This document shows positions 15,925 to 23,867 of a stretch of 64,000 nt of DNA, in pieces; position 1 is the stretch's first letter; each line of letters opens with the position of its first letter. Source of the stretch: Vibrio harveyi NBRC 15634 = ATCC 14126 = KCTC 12724 (GTDB lineage: Bacteria; Pseudomonadota; Gammaproteobacteria; Enterobacterales; Vibrionaceae). A program made the position numbers and the translations under genes. The notes below the pieces were generated by a model, which did no database searches, was not told the DNA's origin, and saw only the letters and a program-made list of their open reading frames with translations. The stretch lies in assembly GCF_001591145.1 (NCBI RefSeq), contig NZ_BCUF01000030.1, forward strand, positions 1-64,000. Reading direction: 5' to 3'.

Positions 15925-18039
15925 ATGAATGTGAATTTATCCAATGTTTCTGCAACCAGTAAGGTCTCGGTTTCCGATTCTTCGAATAAAGTTGCTGCAG
16001 AAGACCCTGAAAGCAAAGGTTTTTTTGAAACCTTAGCAGGGGTGTTTACCGATTCACAAAAATCAGAAAAAGCCGTCGCAAAACCTGATGCGTCAGAAGC
16101 TTCGGCAGAAACCACAGATGACGCTGCAAAGGTAGCATCGGTAAGCTCAGAAGGTGAGAGCCAAGAAAAAGTCGTGGCAGACGGTGAAAAAACAACATCG
16201 TCAGAGTCCACCGATGCGCTGCTGACACATAATCAGTCAACGAAGTCGTCAGAGGGAGCAGATAATGAGCAAGCTGCCAATTCAGAAAAACCAGGCTCGG
16301 CAGCAAAAGTGGCTGCGGTAAATTCGTCGGTAGACGGGCATGTTGTGAAAAGTGAAGACGGATCTGAGTCTGTATCGGCTCTGGCTACATCATCAACGAC
16401 AAGCCAAACTCAAAACGTAAAAGTTGCTGATACAGAACAAGCTCAAAGTGCTCATGTAAAAAACGCGATGGGAGAAGGTGAGCAACTTCTTGGTCGTATA
16501 GAACAGGCCAACCAGACTCTTAAACCTACTGAGTCTTCAGTTGATAGCGGCAAAGCCTTGCCACCAGAACTTAATGTTACACAAATAGGGAACGATAAGG
16601 CGCAAAGTGTACCACTCACTCCTGAGCAGCAGGCGATTCTTGCTGCTGGGTCTGTCCAGCAAGGGGAAGCAGTTTCTTCGACTGGTAATGAGAAGGTCGT
16701 ATTCGATGCTAATGGTAAGCCTGTCGTCGTTGCTTCTAAAGACATGACTGAGCAACAAGCCTCAAACCTAGTGCAACAACAAACAAGTGCTCAAGCTCCT
16801 GCGCAAATTGATTGGAATTCACCTAGTGCGCAAGCTGCCCATACGGAAGCAACGGTGAATGCAACTACGCAAGCCGCAGTGAATGGTCAAGTCGTTGCGC
16901 AAGGCGTGCAACCTCAAACAATGCAAGGCGCTGAAGTATTTGCTGGTGCTGAAGCACTAACCGCTTCGGCTGCACTACAACAAGGCTTATCTGGTGACGC
17001 AGAAGCGGTACCTGTTAAACGAATTACGCTTGATGAGTTACACATCATCGATACCAAACTGGCACAAGGTAAACCACTTTCAAAACAAGAAATTGATGTG
17101 ATTGAAGGGTTAAAAACGGGTGAGTTGGTTGCGGATATTCCAGAACAAGATCTTGCTCAGTTTGTCGCCTTGCCAAGTGATGTTAAAGCTGCGATGGTGG
17201 AGCATCAGGTGGCCCACACTCCGACTCGTGTTGCAGCATCAGCAGTGGCGGCTCAGCAAGCACATCATATTGTTGCTCAGGACGCTAAACACGCAGCCGC
17301 ACAAGCCACTGCGCAGCCAACCGTGGCGACCAATGTTGATAAAGCTGCTATGTCAGCTATGCCAGAAGCTTTGGTTGCTGCAAGCATGAATCCGACCGCG
17401 CACGCAACATCAAGCGCAGAGTTAAGTAAGAAAGTTATGAACGCGAGCCTTGCGGCCGGTGCGCTAAAAGGAGCAAGCAGTAAACAAGATAAGCCAGAAC
17501 CACAACATGGACTGGCGGGGCAACTTCAAGCAGCAGCAGGTCAACAAGGTGTGACGGCTCAGCAACAAGCGCGAGTGGATGCCGCTCAACAAGCCCAACT
17601 GCCTTTGCAGCTTACCAAAGAGCTCGCTAATGACCAGGTGGCAGAAAAAGTACAAATGATGATGTCGAAGAACTTGAAAAACCTCGATATTCGCCTTGAC
17701 CCACCAGAGTTAGGGCGCATGCAAATTCGCATGACAATGAACAACGATCTCGCTAACGTGCATTTTACAGTGGCGAATCCACAGGCACGTGATTTGATCG
17801 AACAGACAATGCCACGCCTTCGAGAGATGCTAGCACAACAAGGTATGCAGCTGGCGGATTCTTCTGTACAGCAGCAGAGCAGTGGACAGCAGCAAAGTGG
17901 TTACGCAAATGCTGAACAGAATGGTCAAGGCGGGCAAGGTCGTGGATTTTCTGGTCAGTCAGATGAAAACTTTGATGCCGACACGAATCTTGATTTGAAT
18001 GTCGTTTCAAAGCGTGATGGAATTAGTTTTTACGCATAA
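15925..18039 (+). CDS. fliK: Flagellar hook-length control protein FliK
   Basis: FliK measures hook length and switches export specificity through FlhB. The protein is long (704 aa) and of low complexity: the first 540 residues are rich in Ala, Gln, Ser, Thr and Glu. The conserved C-terminal Flg_hook domain (about 565-650) includes LKNLDIRLDPPELGRMQIRM and is followed by a Gln/Gly-rich tail. I prefer ATG 15925 (MNVNLSNVSATSK) on family resemblance; an in-frame ATG at 15892 would add 11 residues. Neither has a strong ribosome-binding site. It is first in its operon, behind the sigma-54 promoter at 15811. Confidence 0.88.
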   Translation: MNVNLSNVSATSKVSVSDSSNKVAAEDPESKGFFETLAGVFTDSQKSEKAVAKPDASEASAETTDDAAKVASVSSEGESQEKVVADGEKTTSSESTDALLTHNQSTKSSEGADNEQAANSEKPGSAAKVAAVNSSVDGHVVKSEDGSESVSALATSSTTSQTQNVKVADTEQAQSAHVKNAMGEGEQLLGRIEQANQTLKPTESSVDSGKALPPELNVTQIGNDKAQSVPLTPEQQAILAAGSVQQGEAVSSTGNEKVVFDANGKPVVVASKDMTEQQASNLVQQQTSAQAPAQIDWNSPSAQAAHTEATVNATTQAAVNGQVVAQGVQPQTMQGAEVFAGAEALTASAALQQGLSGDAEAVPVKRITLDELHIIDTKLAQGKPLSKQEIDVIEGLKTGELVADIPEQDLAQFVALPSDVKAAMVEHQVAHTPTRVAASAVAAQQAHHIVAQDAKHAAAQATAQPTVATNVDKAAMSAMPEALVAASMNPTAHATSSAELSKKVMNASLAAGALKGASSKQDKPEPQHGLAGQLQAAAGQQGVTAQQQARVDAAQQAQLPLQLTKELANDQVAEKVQMMMSKNLKNLDIRLDPPELGRMQIRMTMNNDLANVHFTVANPQARDLIEQTMPRLREMLAQQGMQLADSSVQQQSSGQQQSGYANAEQNGQGGQGRGFSGQSDENFDADTNLDLNVVSKRDGISFYA

Positions 18040-18078
18040 AATAGCGGTCTAGAAAAAGCAGAACAATAAGAGACAGTA

Positions 18079-18579
18079 ATGGCAGAAGAACAGTTACAAG
18101 GTGCGGATGCGCCAAAAGGAAAAAGTAAATTACTGATCATCATTATCGCAGTGGTGGTTTTGCTGGTTGGTGGTGGTGCCGCCGCTTTCTTCTTAATGGG
18201 CTCTGATGAGCCAGCGCAAGCGGAGCAGACCGAGCAAGCACAAGCGCAAACAGCGGCTGAGCCGATCGCTTATGTGAATATCGCGCAACCCTTTATTTTT
18301 AACGTGACGGGCGACCGTCGTGACAGACTGGTACAAATCAAAGCGCAATTGATGGTGCGTGGCAGTGAAAATGAGCAATTAGCTCGTTACCACTCTCCGT
18401 TGATTGAGAGTTCATTGTTGTCAACTTTTGCATCGGCAACCGTTGAGCAGCTTCGTTCCCCTACGGGACGTGTTGAGCTGCGTGACCGCGCTTCTGACGA
18501 TATCAAAGCTGCACTCAATGCTGCTGTTGGTAAGCCAGTGATTGAAAAAGTACTGTTTACAGATTTTGTGATTCAATAG
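18079..18579 (+). CDS. fliL: Flagellar basal body-associated protein FliL
   Basis: FliL is a single-pass inner-membrane protein that surrounds the stator and supports motor torque under load. The 166-aa protein has a short cytoplasmic N-tail, a membrane helix (about 19-40, KLLIIIIAVVVLLVGGGAAA), an Ala/Gln/Glu linker and a periplasmic stomatin-like FliL domain (about 70-166). The ATG lies 39 bp after fliK, with AGAGACAG upstream. fliM follows 7 bp later. Confidence 0.94.
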   Translation: MAEEQLQGADAPKGKSKLLIIIIAVVVLLVGGGAAAFFLMGSDEPAQAEQTEQAQAQTAAEPIAYVNIAQPFIFNVTGDRRDRLVQIKAQLMVRGSENEQLARYHSPLIESSLLSTFASATVEQLRSPTGRVELRDRASDDIKAALNAAVGKPVIEKVLFTDFVIQ

Positions 18580-18586
18580 GTAAAAC

Positions 18587-19633
18587 GTGACCGATCTATT
18601 AAGCCAAGACGAGATTGATGCGCTTCTGCATGGGGTTGATGATGTCGATGACGTTGATGAACCCATAGATAACGACACCGAAGGTGCCGTCAATTTCGAT
18701 TTCTCGTCTCAAGACAGGATTGTACGTGGTCGAATGCCGACGCTCGAACTTATCAACGAGCGTTTTGCACGACACATGCGTATCAGCCTGTTTAACATGT
18801 TACGTAAAACCGCTGAGGTCTCGATTAACGGCGTACAGATGATGAAGTTTGGTGAATACCAAAATACTCTGTACGTTCCAACCAGTTTGAACATGGTGCG
18901 TTTCCGTCCACTAAAAGGTACGGCATTGATCACCATGGAAGCGCGTTTAGTCTTCATCTTGGTAGAAAACTTCTTTGGCGGTGATGGTCGCTTCCACGCC
19001 AAAATTGAAGGTCGTGAATTTACCCCAACTGAACGTCGCATCATCCAGCTTCTATTGAAGATTGTTTTCGAGGACGACAAAGAAGCATGGTCGCCGGTCA
19101 TGGGGGTGGAATTTGAATACCTTGATTCAGAAGTAAACCCAAGCATGGCGAACATTGTCAGCCCGACTGAAGTGATTGTCGTAAGCTCATTCCATATTGA
19201 AGTGGATGGCGGCGGTGGTGACTTCCATGTGGTGATGCCGTACTCAATGGTTGAGCCTATTCGAGAATTGCTCGATGCTGGTGTTCAATCTGACAAGATG
19301 GAAACCGACGTTCGTTGGAGCTCTGCACTGCGTGAAGAGATCATGGATTGTCCGGTTAACTTCCGCGTCAATCTGCTTGAGAAAGACATCTCCCTACGTG
19401 ATTTGATGGAGTTGCAACCGGGCGATGTGATCCCGATTGAAATGCCAGAACATGCGACCATGTTCATCGAAGATTTACCGACTTACCGCGTGAAGATGGG
19501 ACGCTCTGACGACAAGCTTGCGGTGCAAGTTTCTGAAGAAATTGAACGCCCACACGTAGTGAAAACCGATTTAGCCTTCTTAGGTAAAGACATTATGTCT
19601 GAGCTTGAGAATGACGACGATACAGACGATTAA
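18587..19633 (+). CDS. fliM: Flagellar motor switch protein FliM
   Basis: FliM is the C-ring protein that binds CheY-phosphate and reverses rotation. The 348-aa protein has the N-terminal CheY-binding peptide LLSQDEIDALLHG (about 3-15), a middle CheC-like domain (about 45-230) and a C-terminal SpoA domain (about 255-330). It starts with GTG 18587, eight to nine bases after AGGTAA. The gene order fliL-fliM-fliN is conserved. A gap of 98 bp without obvious signals precedes fliN. Confidence 0.96.
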   Translation: MTDLLSQDEIDALLHGVDDVDDVDEPIDNDTEGAVNFDFSSQDRIVRGRMPTLELINERFARHMRISLFNMLRKTAEVSINGVQMMKFGEYQNTLYVPTSLNMVRFRPLKGTALITMEARLVFILVENFFGGDGRFHAKIEGREFTPTERRIIQLLLKIVFEDDKEAWSPVMGVEFEYLDSEVNPSMANIVSPTEVIVVSSFHIEVDGGGGDFHVVMPYSMVEPIRELLDAGVQSDKMETDVRWSSALREEIMDCPVNFRVNLLEKDISLRDLMELQPGDVIPIEMPEHATMFIEDLPTYRVKMGRSDDKLAVQVSEEIERPHVVKTDLAFLGKDIMSELENDDDTDD

Positions 19634-19731
19634 GAAATCCTTACTCCCTAAGTCGCAACAGCTGCTAGTACTCACAACAGGGACAAAGCAAGCTCACAGT
19701 GCGCAAGTAAGGTTTAACACAGGACAGAAAA

Positions 19732-20142
19732 ATGGAACCGAGTGACGATCAAAAGCTAGCAGACGAATGGGCAGCCGCTCTTGGCGAGGACCCGTCTGCG
19801 CCTTCAATTGATGTTGATGAAGTATTGGCAGCGCCACTGGAAGAGTTGAAAGACACCTCTAGCCCAATCTCTGATGATGAGCGTCGTAAACTCGACACCA
19901 TCATGGATATCCCCGTGACTATTTCGATGGAAGTCGGTCGTTCGCAGATCAGCATCCGTAACCTATTGCAATTGAACCAAGGTTCGGTTGTGGAGTTGGA
20001 CCGATTGGCTGGTGAGTCGCTCGATGTATTGGTTAACGGTACTTTGATTGCTCACGGTGAAGTCGTGGTCGTCAACGATAAGTTTGGTATTCGTCTTACT
20101 GACGTGATCAGCCAAACTGAACGCATTAAAAAGCTGCGCTAA
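19732..20142 (+). CDS. fliN: Flagellar motor switch protein FliN
   Basis: FliN forms the base of the C ring with FliM and docks the FliH-FliI export complex. The 136-aa protein has an acidic, disordered N-terminal half (about 1-48) and a C-terminal SpoA domain (about 55-132) containing VTISMEVGRSQISIRNLLQL and GSVVELDRLAGE. Its length is typical. fliO begins 2 bp after the stop. Confidence 0.95.
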   Translation: MEPSDDQKLADEWAAALGEDPSAPSIDVDEVLAAPLEELKDTSSPISDDERRKLDTIMDIPVTISMEVGRSQISIRNLLQLNQGSVVELDRLAGESLDVLVNGTLIAHGEVVVVNDKFGIRLTDVISQTERIKKLR

Positions 20143-20143
20143 T

Positions 20144-20557
20144 ATGAGCAGTTCAATCAAAACTCGATTGAAGCAAATCACGGGAGCACTTGGCTTAATG
20201 CTAAGTGCTCCTTATGCATTTGCTGCCGCGCCAAGCAACTTAGATTTGGCGACGACACTGGGCTCTTTGGTGCTGGTTATTGGTGTGATTCTTCTGCTCG
20301 CTTGGATGCTAAAACGCATGCAAGTACCAGCATTGGGTCAACAAAAAGGGCTGCGTATTATTAGCCAGTTACCGGTTGGTACTAAAGAACGAATTGCGGT
20401 TGTTCAAGTAGGAGAAGAGCAGTTTTTGGTTGGTATTACTAGCCAATCCATTCAAACGCTTGCCAAACTTGAAACGCCACTGAAAGAGGAAGAGTTGGCC
20501 ACCGGTGCTTTTGCTAGCCAGTTCAGCCAGCTAATAAAAAAACATGACAAAGGATAA
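20144..20557 (+). CDS. fliO: Flagellar biosynthesis protein FliO
   Basis: FliO is a small membrane protein that helps assemble the FliP ring of the export gate. The 137-aa protein has an N-terminal hydrophobic, signal-like segment (about 10-28), a second membrane helix (about 37-57, LGSLVLVIGVILLLAWML) and a cytoplasmic FliO domain (about 65-125). Its end overlaps the fliP start by 14 nt. Confidence 0.92.
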   Translation: MSSSIKTRLKQITGALGLMLSAPYAFAAAPSNLDLATTLGSLVLVIGVILLLAWMLKRMQVPALGQQKGLRIISQLPVGTKERIAVVQVGEEQFLVGITSQSIQTLAKLETPLKEEELATGAFASQFSQLIKKHDKG

Positions 20558-21413
20558 TTCAATCCGCCTGATGTTCAGCGTGTTTGTGCTGATGGTCGGA
20601 ATGCTGTTTTCTTCACTTTCGTTTGCTCAGGCAGAGGAGTCGCCGTTACCTGCTAACCTCGCTCAAGGTGACAGCGTGACCGTGAAAGCGATGGAAAGTG
20701 AATCAGGCTCAAGTCGCACTATGTCAGTGACTAATGGGGGCGGTATTCCTGCTTTCACTATGACCACCAACGCCGATGGTAGCGAAGATTACTCGGTTAC
20801 CTTACAAATCCTTGCGTTGATGACGATGCTTGGCTTCTTGCCAGCGATGGTGATCTTGATGACCTCGTTCACTCGCATTGTGGTCGTGATGTCGATCTTA
20901 CGGCAAGCCATGGGTTTGCAACAGACGCCTTCCAACCAAGTCATCATCGGTATTGCGCTCTTTCTTACCTTTTTTGTCATGTCACCGGTGTTAAATGAGA
21001 TCAACGATAAAGCGGTTCAGCCTTATTTGAATGAACAAGTGACGGCGCGTGAAGCCTTTGATGCGGCTCAAGTGCCGATGAAAGCGTTCATGCTCAAGCA
21101 GACTCGAATCAAAGATTTGGAAACTTTCGTTAATATGTCTGGCGAAGAGGTGACAAACCCAGAAGATGTGTCGATGGCGGTGTTGATTCCTGCTTTCATT
21201 ACTTCTGAGCTTAAGACCGCTTTCCAAATTGGTTTCATGCTGTTCTTACCATTCTTGATCATCGACCTAGTTGTTGCGTCGGTGTTGATGGCTATGGGTA
21301 TGATGATGCTATCACCAATGATCGTATCGCTACCATTTAAGCTGATGCTGTTTGTGCTGGTGGATGGGTGGAACCTGATATTGTCGACACTCGCCGGCAG
21401 TTTTGCCCTTTAG
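20544..21413 (+). CDS. fliP: Flagellar export gate protein FliP
   Basis: FliP forms the pentameric core of the FliPQR export channel. The 289-aa protein has a cleavable signal peptide (about 8-30, ending SFAQA), a periplasmic linker, and four hydrophobic helices in the conserved block from QILALMTMLGFLPAMVILMT to the C-terminus, including SFTRIVVVMSILRQAMG. The length is slightly above enteric FliP because of the N-terminal linker. The ATG overlaps fliO. Confidence 0.96.
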   Translation: MTKDNSIRLMFSVFVLMVGMLFSSLSFAQAEESPLPANLAQGDSVTVKAMESESGSSRTMSVTNGGGIPAFTMTTNADGSEDYSVTLQILALMTMLGFLPAMVILMTSFTRIVVVMSILRQAMGLQQTPSNQVIIGIALFLTFFVMSPVLNEINDKAVQPYLNEQVTAREAFDAAQVPMKAFMLKQTRIKDLETFVNMSGEEVTNPEDVSMAVLIPAFITSELKTAFQIGFMLFLPFLIIDLVVASVLMAMGMMMLSPMIVSLPFKLMLFVLVDGWNLILSTLAGSFAL

Positions 21414-21440
21414 ATTGGCACAGAGAGAAGAGGGTAAGAC

Positions 21441-21710
21441 ATGACTCCTGAAATGTTTGTCGAGCTTTTCCGTGATGCACTTTGGATGGTGCTGATCATG
21501 GTCTGTGCCATTATTATCCCAAGCTTGCTTATCGGTCTTGTTGTCGCGATTTTCCAAGCGGCAACCTCTATCAACGAACAAACGTTGAGTTTCTTACCTC
21601 GTTTGATTGTGACTTTATTGGCGTTGATGTTATTTGGTCACTGGATGACACAGATGTTGATGGAATATTTCTTCGGTCTGATTGAACGTCTTCCACAGGT
21701 GCTCTACTAG
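21441..21710 (+). CDS. fliQ: Flagellar export gate protein FliQ
   Basis: FliQ packs around FliP and FliR in the export gate; four copies are usual. The 89-aa protein has two hydrophobic helices (about 13-38 and 50-78) and the family motif ATSINEQTLSFLPRL. AGAGGGTAAG precedes the ATG. It lies between fliP and fliR in the universal order. Confidence 0.95.
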   Translation: MTPEMFVELFRDALWMVLIMVCAIIIPSLLIGLVVAIFQAATSINEQTLSFLPRLIVTLLALMLFGHWMTQMLMEYFFGLIERLPQVLY

Positions 21711-21718
21711 AGGCGCAT

Positions 21719-22501
21719 ATGGAGTATCCTACCGATATAGTCCTCGACTGGATCGCGAATTACTTCTGGCCCTACACACGTATCTCTGCCATGTTGATGG
21801 TGATGACGGTGACAGGGGCACGTTTTGTTTCGCCTCGAATTCGACTCTACCTAGGTTTAGCGATCACTTTTGCCGTTGCTCCGGCGATTCCAGCTGTGCC
21901 GCAGGATATTGAGCTGCTCTCTTTTCGTGGTTTCATGACCATTGCGGAACAAATCATAATTGGTGTTGCGATGGGCATGGTGACCCAGTTTATGATTCAA
22001 ACCTTTGTTCTACTTGGTCAGATCTTGGGTATGCAATCGAGCTTGGGTTTTGCGTCCATGGTCGACCCAGCGAACGGCCAAAACACACCTTTGCTTGGTC
22101 AGCTGTTCATGTTTTTAGCGACCATGTTCTTCCTTGCTACCGATGGGCATTTGAAAATGCTGCAACTGGTGGTGTTCAGTTTTAAAACCTTGCCGATAGG
22201 TTCTGGCTCGCTTAATGCGGTGGATTTTCGCGAAATGGCCGGCTGGCTTGGCATCATGTTTAAGACCGCTTTGAGTATGTCGTTGTCCGGCATTATCGCG
22301 CTGCTTACGATTAACTTATCATTTGGTGTAATGACCCGTGCCGCGCCTCAGTTGAATATCTTCTCGCTTGGTTTTGCGTTTGCCTTGATGGTCGGTTTAT
22401 TACTTTGTTGGTACATTTTGGCGGGTTTGTACAGTCATTATGAATTGTTCTGGGCAGTGGGTGAGGAGCAGATTTGTAACCTCATTCGCTTAGATTGCTA
22501 G
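21719..22501 (+). CDS. fliR: Flagellar export gate protein FliR
   Basis: FliR is the single-copy subunit completing the FliPQR channel. The 260-aa protein has at least six hydrophobic segments along its length and conserved GQILGMQSSLGFASMVDP in the middle. It starts 8 bp after fliQ behind GAGGCG, and ends 9 bp before flhB. Confidence 0.95.
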   Translation: MEYPTDIVLDWIANYFWPYTRISAMLMVMTVTGARFVSPRIRLYLGLAITFAVAPAIPAVPQDIELLSFRGFMTIAEQIIIGVAMGMVTQFMIQTFVLLGQILGMQSSLGFASMVDPANGQNTPLLGQLFMFLATMFFLATDGHLKMLQLVVFSFKTLPIGSGSLNAVDFREMAGWLGIMFKTALSMSLSGIIALLTINLSFGVMTRAAPQLNIFSLGFAFALMVGLLLCWYILAGLYSHYELFWAVGEEQICNLIRLDC

Positions 22502-22510
22502 GAGACTGGA

Positions 22511-23641
22511 TTGGCAGAGTCAGACGGTCAAGAACGCACCGAAGAAGCCACGCCCCGACGGTTACAACAAGCCAGAGAAAAGGGGCAGGTTGCTCGGTCT
22601 AAAGAGCTCGCATCAGCATCGGTATTGATTGTTGGTGCTATCGCCTTAATGTGGTTTGGCGAGTCTTTGGCACGTTCGTTGTTTTCCATTATGAGCCGCT
22701 TATTTGATCTCAAACGCGATGAGATTTTTGATACGGCTAAGTTGTTCGACATTGCATTTGGTGCGATGGGCGATCTGCTGTTTCCACTTTTTCTTATCCT
22801 CATTACCTTGTTTATTGCTGCAATGATTGGCGCGGCTGGTGTGGGGGGCATTAGCTTTTCTGCTGAAGCGGCGATGCCAAAACTCTCCAAAATGAACCCG
22901 CTTAGCGGCTTAAAGCGTATGGTGGGCATGCAGAGTTGGGTAGAGCTTATCAAGTCCATCTTAAAAGTCGCACTTGTGACGGGTATGGCGATATACCTCA
23001 TCCAAGCCTCACAAGCGGATTTGATTCAACTTAGTATGGACGTGTATCCGCAGAACATATTCCATGCGCTGGATATCTTGCTTAACTTTATTTTACTGAT
23101 CAGTTGCTCGTTGCTTATCGTTGTTGCGATCGATATTCCATTTCAGATTTGGCAGCACGCCGATCAACTAAAAATGACCAAGCAAGAAGTCAAAGACGAA
23201 TACAAAGAGACCGAAGGTAAACCGGAGGTCAAAGGTCGTATTCGTATGCTGCAACGAGAAGCGGCTCAGCGTCGAATGATGGCTGATGTCCCTCAGGCGG
23301 ACGTTATCATTACCAACCCGGAGCACTTTTCCGTCGCACTGCGTTATAAACAGAAAACCGACCGTGCGCCTGTAGTGATCGCCAAAGGTACCGACCATAT
23401 GGCGATGAAGATTCGAGAAGTGGCGCGCGAACATGACATTACTATTGTTCCTGCTCCACCTTTGGCGCGTGCGCTTTACCACACTACAGAGTTGGAACAA
23501 GAAATCCCAGATGGACTGTTTACTGCCGTAGCACAAGTGCTCGCGTTTGTGTTCCAACTTAAGCAGTATCGCAAACGTGGCGGTCAACGACCTAAGATTC
23601 AAGATTATGACCTGCCTATCCCTCCTGAACATCGCCACTAA
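22511..23641 (+). CDS. flhB: Flagellar export switch protein FlhB
   Basis: FlhB wraps the FliPQR gate and changes export specificity from hook to filament substrates. The 376-aa protein has four membrane helices (roughly 30-55, 85-110, 140-165, 185-210) followed by a cytoplasmic domain. The autocleavage motif, NPTH in Salmonella, reads N269-P-E-H272 here, which keeps the cleaved Asn-Pro bond. The start is TTG 22511, supported by GGAGA five bases upstream and the MAESDGQERTEEATPRRL beginning. It is the last gene of the fliK operon. Confidence 0.95.
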   Translation: MAESDGQERTEEATPRRLQQAREKGQVARSKELASASVLIVGAIALMWFGESLARSLFSIMSRLFDLKRDEIFDTAKLFDIAFGAMGDLLFPLFLILITLFIAAMIGAAGVGGISFSAEAAMPKLSKMNPLSGLKRMVGMQSWVELIKSILKVALVTGMAIYLIQASQADLIQLSMDVYPQNIFHALDILLNFILLISCSLLIVVAIDIPFQIWQHADQLKMTKQEVKDEYKETEGKPEVKGRIRMLQREAAQRRMMADVPQADVIITNPEHFSVALRYKQKTDRAPVVIAKGTDHMAMKIREVAREHDITIVPAPPLARALYHTTELEQEIPDGLFTAVAQVLAFVFQLKQYRKRGGQRPKIQDYDLPIPPEHRH

Positions 23642-23737
23642 TGAAAATAATTGCATTGATGGATTAGACAAAAATTCACATTAGATCAAAGGATTGTAAT
23701 TTCTTTGAGCAACTAGTCATTATTTTGGCGTTAATCA

Positions 23738-23753
23738 TGGTACACACATTGCT
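23738..23753 (+). promoter_or_regulatory. Sigma-54 promoter of the flhA operon
   Basis: TGGTACACACATTGCT has GG at 23739-23740 and GC at 23751-23752, with exactly 10 nt between. The predicted start near 23764 leaves a leader of about 100 nt before flhA. FlrC is the expected activator. Confidence 0.82.
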
Positions 23754-23867
23754 TATATCGCCCTAATCAACAACAATACCTAAACTTTTAGGCGAAAGCT
23801 GTCGCGTAATACTAATAGTATGTTTGTACTAACGTGATGCTCCAGACCGATTGAGACACCTCGCAGT

